DNA from: Sphingomonadales bacterium EhC05
GTDB taxonomy: Bacteria; Pseudomonadota; Alphaproteobacteria; Sphingomonadales; Sphingomonadaceae
DNA: 64,000 bases
NCBI GenBank assembly: GCA_001650955.1
Contig: LXYP01000003.1
Span: forward strand, 1 to 64,000
Direction: 5' to 3'
In this document: piece by piece, positions 19,358-29,401 of the stretch
How the letters are laid out: each line of letters opens with the position of its first letter
Position numbering within the stretch: position 1 is the first letter of the stretch
Translations under genes and position numbers: made by a program
Notes under the pieces: generated by a model
Told to the model about the DNA's origin: nothing
The model's input: the letters and a program-made list of their open reading frames with translations, nothing else
The model's database searches: none

Positions 19358-19839
19358 GTATCGCACAACATATCAAAGCCTTCACCTTGTTCGAATTTAT
19401 CGGCGCCCATGCTTTGACGCTGAAATATTTCTTCAAGAAGAAGAAAACGATCAACTATCCCTATGAGAAAAACCCGATTTCACCGCGGTTCCGGGGCGAA
19501 CATGCTTTGCGCCGCTATCCCAATGGGGAAGAGCGTTGCATCGCTTGCAAATTGTGCGAGGCGGTCTGTCCGGCGCAGGCAATCACGATTGAAGCCGAAC
19601 CGCGCGACGATGGCTCACGCCGCACAACGCGCTATGATATTGACATGACCAAATGCATCTACTGCGGCTTCTGCCAGGAGGCTTGCCCGGTTGATGCGAT
19701 CGTCGAAGGGCCGAATTTCGAATATTCGACCGAGACGCGGGAAGAGCTGATTTACGACAAATCGAAACTGCTGGAAAATGGCGACAAATGGGAGCGGGCA
19801 ATCGCGGCAAACCTTGCCGCCGACGCGCCCTATCGTTAA
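19354..19839 (+). CDS. nuoI: NADH-quinone oxidoreductase subunit I
   Basis: A 161-residue TYKY subunit with two 4Fe-4S clusters (N6a, N6b). The two binding motifs are [12 protein letters not shown] and [12 protein letters not shown], about 40 residues apart. The amphipathic N-terminal helix attaches it to the membrane arm. ATGA overlap with nuoH. Confidence 0.97.
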   Translation: MSIAQHIKAFTLFEFIGAHALTLKYFFKKKKTINYPYEKNPISPRFRGEHALRRYPNGEERCIACKLCEAVCPAQAITIEAEPRDDGSRRTTRYDIDMTKCIYCGFCQEACPVDAIVEGPNFEYSTETREELIYDKSKLLENGDKWERAIAANLAADAPYR

Positions 19840-19893
19840 AGGCGTGCGAGAGATTCAAATGGGGGACATTTTGAGCAAATCCGCTAAAAATAT

Positions 19894-20031
19894 CCTTCCT
19901 GTGCGTAGCATGGGGAGGTGGCAGCCTGAAGGGCTGACGGAGGGGATGGGTGCAGCGAGCATATCAATTCTTTGTGCCCCCTCCACCACGCTTCGCATGG
20001 TCCCCCTCCCCAAAGCTTCGCTCCAGGGAGG
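19894..20031 (+). repeat. intergenic palindromic repeat, family B (nuoI/nuoJ)
   Basis: About 138 bases related to the 18161-18292 element. Left arm blocks (CCTTCCTGTGCGTAGCATGGGGAGG) and right arm blocks (CATGGTCCCCCTCCCC...CCAGGGAGG) face each other, and CTCCACCACGCTTCGCATGG is shared in style with the first copy. Its terminal GGGAGG again lies just before the next gene and serves as the nuoJ ribosome site. nuoI and nuoJ are 201 bases apart because of it. Confidence 0.8.
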
Positions 20032-20040
20032 ATATTGATC

Positions 20041-20655
20041 GTGCAAGTTTTCGCATTCTATCTTTTCGCGACATTCGTCATCGCCAGCGGTGCATTTTGC
20101 ATCTTTGCGCGCAACCCTGTGCACAGTGTTTTATGGCTGATTTTTGCGTTTTTCAACGCAGCTGGCTTGATGTTGCTGGTCGGCGCGGAGTTTATCGCGG
20201 CGCTGCTCGTGATCGTCTATGTCGGCGCCGTCGCGGTGCTGTTCCTGTTTGTCGTGATGATGCTCGACATTGATTTTGCCGAGCTCAGAGCCGGCTTTAT
20301 GAAAAATCTGCCGCTGGGATTATTACTGGCGGTTGTACTGGCGGCCGAGATCATCATTTTCGGTGTCATGTCCTGGTCGTCCGCAGGCATGGGTGATGCC
20401 AATGCGGTGGTCGGTCCACCCGCAGGCGGACCTTCCAATATCGAGGCGCTCGGCGCTTTGCTCTATACCAAATATGTCTTCCTGTTTGAGGCCGCCGGGA
20501 TGATCCTGCTGGTTGCGATGGTCGGAGCGATTGTCCTGACCAACCGCAAACGCGGCGGTGTCCGTCATCAGAAAATCGCTGATCAGGTCGCCCGCCGTCC
20601 GGAAGACGCGACGCGCAATACGCAGCCCGAAGTCGGCAAGGGGGTTGAGCTATGA
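20041..20655 (+). CDS. nuoJ: NADH-quinone oxidoreductase subunit J
   Basis: A 204-residue membrane subunit with five predicted helices. The family block [31 protein letters not shown] is intact. The start is a GTG at 20041 preceded by GGGAGG from the repeat. An upstream in-frame start at 19972 would translate the repeat and is rejected. The C-terminal tail is basic and hydrophilic. ATGA overlap with nuoK. Confidence 0.95.
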   Translation: MQVFAFYLFATFVIASGAFCIFARNPVHSVLWLIFAFFNAAGLMLLVGAEFIAALLVIVYVGAVAVLFLFVVMMLDIDFAELRAGFMKNLPLGLLLAVVLAAEIIIFGVMSWSSAGMGDANAVVGPPAGGPSNIEALGALLYTKYVFLFEAAGMILLVAMVGAIVLTNRKRGGVRHQKIADQVARRPEDATRNTQPEVGKGVEL

Positions 20656-20957
20656 TCGGCATTGAACATTATCTGGTGGTCAGCACGATCCTGTTCGTGA
20701 TGGGCATGCTCGGCATCTTCCTCAACCGCAAGAATATCATCATCATCCTGATGGCGATCGAGCTAATCCTGCTTGCGGTGAACCTCAATTTTGTCGCGTT
20801 TAGCGCCTTTCTCGGTGACATGACGGGGCAGGTGTTCGCGATGTTCATCCTGACTGTAGCTGCAGGCGAAGCGGCGATCGGGCTCGCGATATTGGTCATA
20901 TATTTCCGTCAGCGCGGCACGATTGCCGTTGATGATGTCAACCGGATGAAGGGATAA
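20652..20957 (+). CDS. nuoK: NADH-quinone oxidoreductase subunit K
   Basis: A 101-residue subunit with three helices, homologous to MrpC. The proton-channel glutamates are visible in [18 protein letters not shown] and in [15 protein letters not shown]. Its start overlaps the nuoJ stop, and nuoL follows four bases later. Confidence 0.97.
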   Translation: MIGIEHYLVVSTILFVMGMLGIFLNRKNIIIILMAIELILLAVNLNFVAFSAFLGDMTGQVFAMFILTVAAGEAAIGLAILVIYFRQRGTIAVDDVNRMKG

Positions 20958-20961
20958 GGCT

Positions 20962-22968
20962 TTGGCTATCCAGCTAATCGTATTCCTGCCGCTGCTGGCA
21001 GCAATTGTCGCAGGGTTCGGGAATCGGATCATCGGGAATTTCCCCGCCAAAATTGTCACCACGGGTGCGCTATTTGCGGCTTGTGCGCTGAGCTGGCCGA
21101 TTTTCCTCGGCTTTGTCAGCGGAGCAAATACGGCAGAAGTTGTCCCGGTCCTGACCTGGATTGTGTCCGGCGATCTGACCTTTGACTGGGCGTTGCGCGT
21201 CGATGCGCTGACCGCGGTGATGCTGGTCGTTGTCACGACGGTTTCGGCGCTCGTCCATCTCTACAGCTGGGGCTATATGGACGAAGATCCGGATCAACCG
21301 CGCTTCTTCGCTTATCTCTCGCTGTTCACCTTCGCCATGTTGATGCTGGTGACCGCCGATAATCTGGTTCAGATGTTCTTCGGCTGGGAAGGCGTCGGAC
21401 TGGCCTCTTATCTGCTGATCGGCTTCTGGTTCAAGAAACCGAGCGCCAATGCGGCCGCGATCAAGGCTTTCGTGGTCAACCGGGTTGGTGACCTCGGCTT
21501 CATGCTGGGCATCTTCGGCACGTTCCTGGTCTTCGGCACCGTCTCGATTCCGGAAATTCTCGAAGCTGCACCGGCCATGGCGGGATCGACGATCACCTTT
21601 GCCGGCATGCGGCTCGATACGATGACAATCCTCTGCTTGCTGCTGTTTGTCGGCGCGATGGGTAAATCCGCGCAACTGGGTCTGCACACTTGGCTGCCCG
21701 ATGCGATGGAAGGGCCGACGCCGGTGTCGGCGCTGATCCATGCCGCAACGATGGTGACCGCAGGGGTCTTCATGGTCGCCCGTCTGTCGCCGATGTTTGA
21801 AACCAGCGAAGTGGCGTTGATGGTTGTCACCATTGTCGGTGCCTGCACGGCGATTTTTGCCGCGACAGTTGCCCTGGTCCAGCATGATATCAAACGCGTG
21901 ATCGCATATTCGACTTGTTCCCAACTAGGCTATATGTTCTTTGCAGCCGGTGTCGGCGCCTATAGCGCGGCGATGTTCCATCTGTTCACTCACGCTTTCT
22001 TCAAAGCGCTCTTGTTCCTTGGCGCAGGATCAGTGATCCACGCGATGCATCACGAGCAGGATATGCGCTATTATGGCGGCCTGCGAAAACAGATTCCGCT
22101 GACCTTCTGGGCGATGATGGCCGGGACGCTGGCGATTACCGGCGTCGGTATTGTCGGCCTGGGCGGTTTTGCCGGCTTCTATTCGAAAGACGCGATTATC
22201 GAGGTCGCCTTCGCCAGCGGCACCGAAACCGGGCAATTTGCCTTTGCAATCGGCGTGCTCGCCGCGCTCCTGACCAGCTTCTACAGCTGGCGGCTAATGT
22301 TCCTGACCTTCTGGGGCACGCCGCGCTGGATCCAGTCGGAACATATCCAGCATAGCGTTCACAAGACGCCGGAAGAGGCCGGAGCGGACCAGACCGGTGG
22401 CTATCATCCCCATGAAAGCCCGATGACGATGCTGATTCCGCTAGGCATATTGTCCGCTGGCGCGATCCTAGCCGGATTTCTGTTCCACAATCAATTTGTC
22501 GAAGCGGCCGAGGGCGCCGCTTTCTGGGCCGGCAGCGTCGCGTTTGATGCGCATCTGATGCACGCCATCCATGAAGTGCCGCTGTGGGTCAAACTGTCTT
22601 CGACGGTTGCGATGTTGACCGGTCTGAGCATCGCATATTTCATGTATTTCCGCGGCACGGATCGCCCCGCACGTCTCGCGGCGACATTCAGCCCGCTCTA
22701 TACTTTCTTTTTCAACAAATGGTATTTCGACGAGCTTTATGATCGCATCTTCGTGAAACCGGCATTCTGGTTCGGACGCCTGTTCTGGAAGCGCGGCGAT
22801 GAAGGGACGATCGACCGCTTTGGTCCCAATGGCATCGCAGCGGTAATTGCCAGCGGCGCAGGTGTCGCGAAACGCTTCCAGAGTGGATATCTTTATACAT
22901 ATGCTCTTGTCATGTTGCTTGGTCTCGCGGCTGCCGCGACCTGGATTATTGTGCAGGGAGCCAGCTAA
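20962..22968 (+). CDS. nuoL: NADH-quinone oxidoreductase subunit L
   Basis: A 668-residue antiporter-like subunit with about 15-16 helices, ending in the long lateral helix that braces the membrane arm. Key blocks include [52 protein letters not shown] and the central Lys/His region. The start codon is TTG at 20962, the only suitable one near nuoK. ATG overlap with nuoM. Confidence 0.96.
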   Translation: MAIQLIVFLPLLAAIVAGFGNRIIGNFPAKIVTTGALFAACALSWPIFLGFVSGANTAEVVPVLTWIVSGDLTFDWALRVDALTAVMLVVVTTVSALVHLYSWGYMDEDPDQPRFFAYLSLFTFAMLMLVTADNLVQMFFGWEGVGLASYLLIGFWFKKPSANAAAIKAFVVNRVGDLGFMLGIFGTFLVFGTVSIPEILEAAPAMAGSTITFAGMRLDTMTILCLLLFVGAMGKSAQLGLHTWLPDAMEGPTPVSALIHAATMVTAGVFMVARLSPMFETSEVALMVVTIVGACTAIFAATVALVQHDIKRVIAYSTCSQLGYMFFAAGVGAYSAAMFHLFTHAFFKALLFLGAGSVIHAMHHEQDMRYYGGLRKQIPLTFWAMMAGTLAITGVGIVGLGGFAGFYSKDAIIEVAFASGTETGQFAFAIGVLAALLTSFYSWRLMFLTFWGTPRWIQSEHIQHSVHKTPEEAGADQTGGYHPHESPMTMLIPLGILSAGAILAGFLFHNQFVEAAEGAAFWAGSVAFDAHLMHAIHEVPLWVKLSSTVAMLTGLSIAYFMYFRGTDRPARLAATFSPLYTFFFNKWYFDELYDRIFVKPAFWFGRLFWKRGDEGTIDRFGPNGIAAVIASGAGVAKRFQSGYLYTYALVMLLGLAAAATWIIVQGAS

Positions 22969-24512
22969 TGAACCAGCTTGATTTCCCAATTCTGTCGCTG
23001 ATGATGGGTCTGCCCATGCTGGCTGCGATCATCTGTCTGTTTGTTGGCGCTCAGGCGGCCCGTTTGCTGGCTTTGGCGACGACATTGATCTTGTTCGTGC
23101 TCGGTGTGGTCCTTTGGGCCAATTACGATATCGGCGGGCCGCAATGGCAATATGTCGAGCGGGCTGAAATGTTCGGCAGCTTTGCCTGGGCGCTCGGCAT
23201 CGACGGCATCTCGATGATGCTGATCATGCTGACGGTCTTCCTGATGCCGATCTGTATCGGCGCAAGCTGGGAAGCGATCCAGACAAGGGTTGGCGAATAT
23301 ATGGCCGCCTTCCTGTTCATGGAAGTGCTAATGATCGGCGTTTTCGCTGCGCAGGATATCTTCCTGTTCTACATTCTCTTCGAAGCAGGCCTGATCCCGA
23401 TGTATCTGATCATCGGGATATGGGGTGGCGCCAACCGGATTTACGCGAGTTACAAATTCTTCCTTTACACCTTGCTTGGCTCGGTCGTGATGCTGATCGC
23501 GATGCTGTGGATGGTCCAGGAAGCCGGTACCGCGGATATTCCGACCCTGCTCAACTATGATTTTGACCCGTCAGCGCAAACCTGGCTGTGGCTCGCCTTC
23601 TTCGCCAGTTTCGCGGTGAAGATGCCGATGTGGCCGGTCCATACCTGGTTGCCCGATGCGCATGTGCAGGCGCCGACCGCAGGTTCTGTGATCCTCGCCG
23701 GTGTGCTGCTGAAAATGGGTGGCTATGGCTTCCTGCGTTTCTCGCTGCCAATGTTCCCGGAAGCTTCCGCACAATTCATGTGGCTGGTCTTCGGACTGTC
23801 GATGGTTGCTGTGATCTACACCTCGCTGGTGGCTCTGGTGCAGCAGGATATGAAGAAGCTGATCGCTTATTCCTCGGTCGCGCACATGGCGATCGTCACG
23901 CTCGGCCTGTTCGCGTTCAACCGGCAAGGCATTGAAGGCGCGATTATCGTCATGCTGAGCCACGGATTGGTCTCCGGCGCGCTATTCCTCTGTGTCGGCG
24001 TGATCTATGACCGGCTCCATACCCGCGAAATCGATCGCTATGGCGGCCTGTCGATCAACATGCCGAAATATGCGATATTGTTCATGCTGTTCACCATGGC
24101 GTCGATCGGCTTGCCCGGTACCAGCGGCTTTGTCGGCGAATTCCTCTCGCTGGTCGGTCTGTACAAGGTCAACAGCTGGGTCACTCTGGTTGCAACGACC
24201 GGGATCATCTTGGGTGCAGGCTATATGCTCTATCTTTACCGCCGGGTCGCATTTGGCGAACTGGTCCATGATGACGTGAAAGAAATGCCCGATCTGACCG
24301 CTAGGGAAATGGCGCTGCTGGCGCCGATTGCCGCAGCCGTCATGTGGATGGGCGTTTACCCCGAAAGCTTCCTCGCACCGATCCGCGGTGACGTGGGCGC
24401 CTTGGTGGCACGCATTGATCGCGCCGCGCCGGAAGGTGATGCGCATCTCAAAATAGGTGAGGCTGTTGTGGCACCGAAAACCAAAGAACATTCAGCCGGG
24501 GAGGCGCACTGA
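22968..24512 (+). CDS. nuoM: NADH-quinone oxidoreductase subunit M
   Basis: A 514-residue antiporter-like proton-pumping subunit with about 14 helices. Visible blocks are [56 protein letters not shown] and [12 protein letters not shown]. Its ATG overlaps the nuoL stop, and its own stop overlaps the nuoN ATG. Confidence 0.97.
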   Translation: MNQLDFPILSLMMGLPMLAAIICLFVGAQAARLLALATTLILFVLGVVLWANYDIGGPQWQYVERAEMFGSFAWALGIDGISMMLIMLTVFLMPICIGASWEAIQTRVGEYMAAFLFMEVLMIGVFAAQDIFLFYILFEAGLIPMYLIIGIWGGANRIYASYKFFLYTLLGSVVMLIAMLWMVQEAGTADIPTLLNYDFDPSAQTWLWLAFFASFAVKMPMWPVHTWLPDAHVQAPTAGSVILAGVLLKMGGYGFLRFSLPMFPEASAQFMWLVFGLSMVAVIYTSLVALVQQDMKKLIAYSSVAHMAIVTLGLFAFNRQGIEGAIIVMLSHGLVSGALFLCVGVIYDRLHTREIDRYGGLSINMPKYAILFMLFTMASIGLPGTSGFVGEFLSLVGLYKVNSWVTLVATTGIILGAGYMLYLYRRVAFGELVHDDVKEMPDLTAREMALLAPIAAAVMWMGVYPESFLAPIRGDVGALVARIDRAAPEGDAHLKIGEAVVAPKTKEHSAGEAH

Positions 24513-25966
24513 TGGACCTTGCAACTTCCCTGTGGCTAGTATCGCCCGAAATACTCCTGTCTTTAGGCAGCATGATCCTGTTGCTAATGTCTGCATGGGG
24601 CGGCGAAAAATCGGCTCGGCTGATCACGATATTGGCCGCAGCGACATTATTTGCCGCGGCCTTATTGTTGATGGCGATAGCGCATATGCCAGATTTCAAG
24701 GACGGCGCGGTCGCTTTTGATGGTCTCTATATTGCCGACAATTTCGGCAGTGCCGCCAAATTCCTGATCTATCTGGCCGCGATTATTTCGCTGATGGTCG
24801 CACCGCGCTTCTTCAAGGCCGGTGGTCTCTATCGCCCGGAATATCCGGTCCTGATCCTGTTCGCCGCCATTGGCATGGGTATCATGGTGTCGGCAACCGA
24901 TATGCTGACGCTTTATATCGGCCTCGAGCTCAACAGCCTCTCGGCTTATGTCCTGGCCAGTTTCATCCGGACCGATGTCCGTTCATCAGAAGCGGGCCTG
25001 AAATATTTCGTGCTCGGCGCGCTGGCCAGCGGCATGTTGCTCTTTGGTATTTCGCTGGTTTACGGATTTTCCGGATCGACCAGCTTTGCGGTGATCGGTG
25101 AAACGCTGACCGGCGATCTGGCAACCGGCCCGCTGATCGGTGTCGTGCTGGTGCTCTCGGGACTGGCGTTCAAGATCAGCGCCGTGCCGTTCCATATGTG
25201 GACGCCAGACGTCTATGAAGGTGCGCCTACGCCGGTGACGGCCTTTTTCGCGAGTGCCCCGAAAGTGGCGGCAATCGCGATGACGGCGCGAGTCATCATC
25301 GAGGCCTTTGGCGGGCAAACCGCCGCATGGCAGCAGATCATTGTCTTTGTTGCTTTGGCCTCGATCGTTCTGGGTGCCGTCGCCGCAATCGGGCAGCAGA
25401 ATATCAAACGTCTGCTCGCCTATAGTTCGATTAACAATGTCGGCTTCCTGCTGATCGGCCTCGCTGCAGGAACCGAGCAGGGCGTGTCGGCAATGATGTT
25501 CTATCTGGCGGTCTATGTCGCGATGACACTCGGCGCTTTCATCTGCGTCTTGGAAATGCGTGATAGCGAAGGCCAGCCGCTTGAATCGCTGGAAAGTCTT
25601 GCAGGTCTGTCGCAAACCCGGCCTGGACTGGCTGCGGCTTTTGCAGTGTTCATGTTCTCGCTGGCCGGTATCCCGCCCTTGTTCGGCTTCTGGGGCAAGT
25701 TCCTTGTCTTTGATGCCGCCGTTGCTGCGGGCATGTTGCCGCTGGCCGTGATCGGTATTGCGGCATCGGTGATTGGCGCCTTCTATTATATCAAGATCGT
25801 CAAGATCATCTATTTCGATGAGCCTTCCGGCCAGATTGTCAAAACCGGTCACAAAACCGAAAATGGCCTGATCGCCGTTCTCGCGCTGTTTGTCTCACCT
25901 CTCGGCTATCTCGCAATCCCGTCGATTGCTCCGATTGCCGACGCAGCCGCGGCAGCCTTGTTCTGA
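24512..25966 (+). CDS. nuoN: NADH-quinone oxidoreductase subunit N
   Basis: A 484-residue antiporter-like subunit with about 14 helices. Conserved parts include TLYIGLELNSLSAYVLASF, FKISAVPFHMWTPDVYEGAPTPVTAFFA and KRLLAYSSINNVGFLL. It is the last of the 14 core subunits. The next gene (birA) begins inside or directly after its stop, so the operon probably continues into birA, coaX and rnj. Confidence 0.97.
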   Translation: MDLATSLWLVSPEILLSLGSMILLLMSAWGGEKSARLITILAAATLFAAALLLMAIAHMPDFKDGAVAFDGLYIADNFGSAAKFLIYLAAIISLMVAPRFFKAGGLYRPEYPVLILFAAIGMGIMVSATDMLTLYIGLELNSLSAYVLASFIRTDVRSSEAGLKYFVLGALASGMLLFGISLVYGFSGSTSFAVIGETLTGDLATGPLIGVVLVLSGLAFKISAVPFHMWTPDVYEGAPTPVTAFFASAPKVAAIAMTARVIIEAFGGQTAAWQQIIVFVALASIVLGAVAAIGQQNIKRLLAYSSINNVGFLLIGLAAGTEQGVSAMMFYLAVYVAMTLGAFICVLEMRDSEGQPLESLESLAGLSQTRPGLAAAFAVFMFSLAGIPPLFGFWGKFLVFDAAVAAGMLPLAVIGIAASVIGAFYYIKIVKIIYFDEPSGQIVKTGHKTENGLIAVLALFVSPLGYLAIPSIAPIADAAAAALF

Positions 25967-25968
25967 CC

Positions 25969-26679
25969 ATTTGTTTCGAGACGATCGCTCAAACCGTATC
26001 CACCAATGCGGATATGAAAGCACGGGCGGCGAGCGGCGCCTGCGAGGGTTTCTGGCTCCGCGCGGAGAATCAGACCGGCGGCGTTGGGCGTCTCGGACGA
26101 AAATGGGAAAGCCCGAAAGGCAATCTCTTCTGTAGCAGCCTGGTTGAGATCAGGGCAGGGGATCCGGCGCCCGCATCACTGTCATTTGTCGCCTCGCTGG
26201 CGGTATTCGATACCATTCGCCATCATCTTCCATCGACGGAAATTCAACTCAAATGGCCCAATGACGTGATCGTCTCAGGCGCCAAAATCTGTGGTATCTT
26301 GCTCGAGCGAACCGGGGATAAAATTGTGGTTGGTATCGGTATCAATGTCGCTGTTGCCCCTGGTGTGGGTGATCGGGCGGTGACGTCGATGGCCGCCGAA
26401 GGCGCTGCGAGGGCTTGCGACGCCGATACCGTTCTCCGCCTGTTGGCGACGAAATTTGAAGCGCGGCTGCAGGATTGGCGCCTAACAAGCGTGGCGGCAA
26501 TATTGCAGACATGGCAGGCCCATGCGCATCCGGTCGGGAGCCCGATCACCACCAGTGTCGCCGACGGGTCCAAAATATCTGGTCGCTTCGAAGGATTGAC
26601 CGACGATGGCGCGCTGCGCTTGAGAAAAGCGGATGGAACGCTTATCGAAATACGCGCCGGCGATATAGAAGTCGGCTAG
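25969..26679 (+). CDS. birA: biotin--[acetyl-CoA-carboxylase] ligase with unusual start
   Basis: A biotin protein ligase without the DNA-binding domain; it attaches biotin to the carboxyl-carrier protein. The biotin/ATP-binding block ([19 protein letters not shown]) and [19 protein letters not shown] are intact. The first ATG in frame (26014) would cut off the conserved N-terminus: the same frame reads [13 protein letters not shown] just upstream, matching the family E-T-x-S-T-N motif. No ATG, GTG or TTG exists between this motif and the nuoN stop. The only near-cognate codons are ATT at 25969 and CTG at 25963. I give ATT as the likely start. Confidence 0.85.
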   Translation: MCFETIAQTVSTNADMKARAASGACEGFWLRAENQTGGVGRLGRKWESPKGNLFCSSLVEIRAGDPAPASLSFVASLAVFDTIRHHLPSTEIQLKWPNDVIVSGAKICGILLERTGDKIVVGIGINVAVAPGVGDRAVTSMAAEGAARACDADTVLRLLATKFEARLQDWRLTSVAAILQTWQAHAHPVGSPITTSVADGSKISGRFEGLTDDGALRLRKADGTLIEIRAGDIEVG

Positions 26680-26693
26680 AAGGAAACACGCTC

Positions 26694-27476
26694 ATGCTGC
26701 TCGCGATTGATGCCGGTAACACCAATGTTGTCTTTGCCCTGTTTGACGGGGATGAGGTCAAAGCGCGCTGGCGTATCGCAACCGATGCGCGGCGGACCGC
26801 CGATGAATATGTCGTATGGTTGCGGCAGCTGCTGCAGCTCGAAGGTTTTGATCTGAATTCCGTTGATGCGGTGATTATCGGTACCGTTGTGCCGCGGGCG
26901 TTACATAATCTGACCGTATTGTCTGAAAAATATTTTGGCGTGACCCCATTGGTGGCGGGCCGCGGCGATGCGGGATGGGGCGTCGCTCTGGATGTCGAAC
27001 AACCGGATACGGTTGGTGCCGATCGGGTGCTCAATGTCATTGCCGCGCATCAAAAATATCGACAGGATATCGTGATTATCGATTTCGGGACCGCGACAAC
27101 ATTTGATGTCGCAGATTATGAAGGCGCCTATAAGGGCGGGATCATCGCGCCGGGAATCAACTTGTCGCTGGATGCCTTGGTCGGGAAAACCGCGCAACTG
27201 CCTCGGATCGCGCTCGAATCTCCCGAGGATGAGAGTGTTATCGGCACCACCACGGAAAGTCAGATGCTGATTGGCATTTTTTGGGGTTATGTTGCGATGA
27301 TAGAAGGCCTAGTGGAGCGGACAAAGGCCCAAGTCGGTCGTCCAACCAAAATCATTGCGACCGGCGGTCTGGCTGTCCTTTTTGACGAACATACTGACGT
27401 TTTCGACCATCTCGAATCCGACCTGACATTGCACGGTCTGCATTATCTCTATCAGCGAGCAACCAACGCTTCATGA
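26694..27476 (+). CDS. coaX: type III pantothenate kinase
   Basis: A 260-residue CoaX, catalysing the first step of CoA synthesis with high ATP Km and no feedback inhibition. The ASKHA-fold motifs are visible: the phosphate loop [16 protein letters not shown] at the N-terminus, and [10 protein letters not shown] and [15 protein letters not shown] in the second half. The start is ATG at 26694; the open frame upstream is a birA shadow. The stop overlaps the rnj ATG. Confidence 0.95.
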   Translation: MLLAIDAGNTNVVFALFDGDEVKARWRIATDARRTADEYVVWLRQLLQLEGFDLNSVDAVIIGTVVPRALHNLTVLSEKYFGVTPLVAGRGDAGWGVALDVEQPDTVGADRVLNVIAAHQKYRQDIVIIDFGTATTFDVADYEGAYKGGIIAPGINLSLDALVGKTAQLPRIALESPEDESVIGTTTESQMLIGIFWGYVAMIEGLVERTKAQVGRPTKIIATGGLAVLFDEHTDVFDHLESDLTLHGLHYLYQRATNAS

Positions 27477-29113
27477 CAAAACCACAAAAAGAACTTCTGT
27501 TTCTGGCCCTCGGCGGGTCGGGCGAAATCGGTATGAACGTCAACCTGTACGGGTGCGACGGAAAATGGGTGATGGTGGATCTGGGGATGACCTTCGCGGA
27601 TTCCGGCTATCCCGGGATTGACCTGATCCTGCCCGATCTCGACTTTATTGAAAAACGCGGTGAAGATCTCTTGGGTATTGTGCTGACTCATGGTCATGAA
27701 GACCATATCGGCGCGGTCCCCTATTTCGCTGCAGATCTTGATGTGCCGCTATTTGCGACGCCCTTTACCGCTGGCTTGGTCCGGCGCAAGTTGGAAGAGG
27801 CGGGACTCGAGAAGGACGTCCAGCTGAACATCATCCCGAATGAAGGCAGCTTCGATCTCGGACCGTTTGATTTCCGCTATATACCGATTGCGCACAGTAT
27901 CGCTGAAGGCAATGCGATGCTGATCGATACGCCTTATGGCCGGATATTCCATACCGGTGACTGGAAGCTGGACGATGAGCCGCTCCTTGGCGTGCCAGCC
28001 ACGCCCGAACAGCTGACCGCCATTGGCGATGAGGGCATTCTGGCCATGGTCTGTGATTCGACCAATGTCTTCAACGAGAATGCCTCTGGCTCGGAAGGCG
28101 ATGTGCGTCGCAATCTGATGCGGGTGGTCGAGGATATCAGGACGCGGGTGATCGTGACGACCTTTGCATCCAACGCCGCACGGTTGCAGACATTGGGCGA
28201 AGTGGCGGTACATGCCGGTCGGACGCTCTGTGTCGCTGGCCGTTCGCTCCACCGGATGATCGAAAATGGCCGTGAAACCGGCTATTTCAAAGATTTTCCG
28301 CCGACCGTCGACTTTGAAGAAGCGATGAAATTGCCGCGCGATCAGGTCATGATCATCGCAACCGGCGGGCAAGGCGAAGCCCGTGCAGCGCTGGGCCGAA
28401 TCGCGGGCGACACCCATAAGATCAAATTGTCTGCCGGCGATCATGTCCTTTTCTCGTCCAAGCAGATTCCGGGCAATGAAATCGCCATTGGTCGTATCCA
28501 GAATCAGCTGGCCGCCAAAGGCGTTGTCATGATTACCGAGCGGCAGGAAGATATTCATGTCTCCGGACATCCCGGCAAGCCTGAGCTTGCCCAAATGTAC
28601 CAATGGATTCGGCCAGAGATATTGGTCCCCGTGCATGGCGAGATCCGGCATATGAAAGAGCAAACCCGTTTCGGACTGAAGCAAGGCATTGAAAAAGCTG
28701 TCTTTCAGCAAAATGGTGATGTTGTGCGATTGGCGCCTGGTGGTCCCAAGATATTGGGCCAGGAACGCACCGGCCGCTTGGTTGTCGATGGCGACGTGAT
28801 CATTCCAGCAGATGGTCAAACCCTGAACCAGCGTCGGAAAGTCGCGTTCAACGGTGCCATTTCGGTTGCCATCGGTCTCGACAGCAAAGGCAGGATATCC
28901 GGACAGCCGGTGCTCAAACTACTCGGTGTCCCGCTCGAGGATGATGAAGAAGATTTTCTCGATGAAGTGGGTGACGCGATCCACAAGGCCTATCCCAAAC
29001 CGGTGGGCAATATTGAGAAATTCAACGAGGACATCCGGTTGCTGGTTCGCCGCCGGGCGAGCGAATGGACCGGCAAGAAACCGATTGTATCAGTGCTGGT
29101 TGTGGAGGCCTGA
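27473..29113 (+). CDS. rnj: ribonuclease J
   Basis: A 546-residue beta-CASP metallo-beta-lactamase RNase with 5'-3' exo- and endonuclease activity. The MBL signature [10 protein letters not shown] (about residues 73-82) coordinates zinc. The beta-CASP region and the C-terminal VPVHGE block are present. In alphaproteobacteria, RNase J matures 16S/23S rRNA ends. ATGA overlap with coaX points to one transcript. Confidence 0.95.
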   Translation: MTKPQKELLFLALGGSGEIGMNVNLYGCDGKWVMVDLGMTFADSGYPGIDLILPDLDFIEKRGEDLLGIVLTHGHEDHIGAVPYFAADLDVPLFATPFTAGLVRRKLEEAGLEKDVQLNIIPNEGSFDLGPFDFRYIPIAHSIAEGNAMLIDTPYGRIFHTGDWKLDDEPLLGVPATPEQLTAIGDEGILAMVCDSTNVFNENASGSEGDVRRNLMRVVEDIRTRVIVTTFASNAARLQTLGEVAVHAGRTLCVAGRSLHRMIENGRETGYFKDFPPTVDFEEAMKLPRDQVMIIATGGQGEARAALGRIAGDTHKIKLSAGDHVLFSSKQIPGNEIAIGRIQNQLAAKGVVMITERQEDIHVSGHPGKPELAQMYQWIRPEILVPVHGEIRHMKEQTRFGLKQGIEKAVFQQNGDVVRLAPGGPKILGQERTGRLVVDGDVIIPADGQTLNQRRKVAFNGAISVAIGLDSKGRISGQPVLKLLGVPLEDDEEDFLDEVGDAIHKAYPKPVGNIEKFNEDIRLLVRRRASEWTGKKPIVSVLVVEA

Positions 29114-29119
29114 CCCGAA

Positions 29120-29398
29120 ATGGAAATCACTTCGATCGCGGCAATCTACATTCTGTTCTGGGTGACGGCGGCATTCATCATTTTGCCAATCGGTATTCGC
29201 AACCATTATGAGACCAAGACAAATATGATCGAAGGACAGGCCGACGGCGCGCCGGTAAATTTCCGGCCGCTGCGTGTCCTGCTGCTCACCACCCTATTGG
29301 CGACGACCGGATTCATATTATTCTATCTCAACTATCTCTATGGCTGGATAACCGTCGATGACATCGACTTTTTCGGCAGCCGGGATCGCTTGAACTAG
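29120..29398 (+). CDS. DUF1467 family membrane protein
   Basis: A 92-residue protein with two hydrophobic helices (about residues 5-25 and 52-72), matching the DUF1467 pattern of small alphaproteobacterial membrane proteins with LPIGIRNHYE after helix 1. The function is unknown. It begins six bases after rnj and ends the long plus-strand unit; the next gene converges three bases away. Confidence 0.85.
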   Translation: MEITSIAAIYILFWVTAAFIILPIGIRNHYETKTNMIEGQADGAPVNFRPLRVLLLTTLLATTGFILFYLNYLYGWITVDDIDFFGSRDRLN

Positions 29399-29401
29399 AC
29401 G

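Noticed and set aside
19778-20038. 86-codon frame between nuoI and nuoJ
   Set aside because: It translates the nuoI end and the family B repeat and has no protein-like composition.
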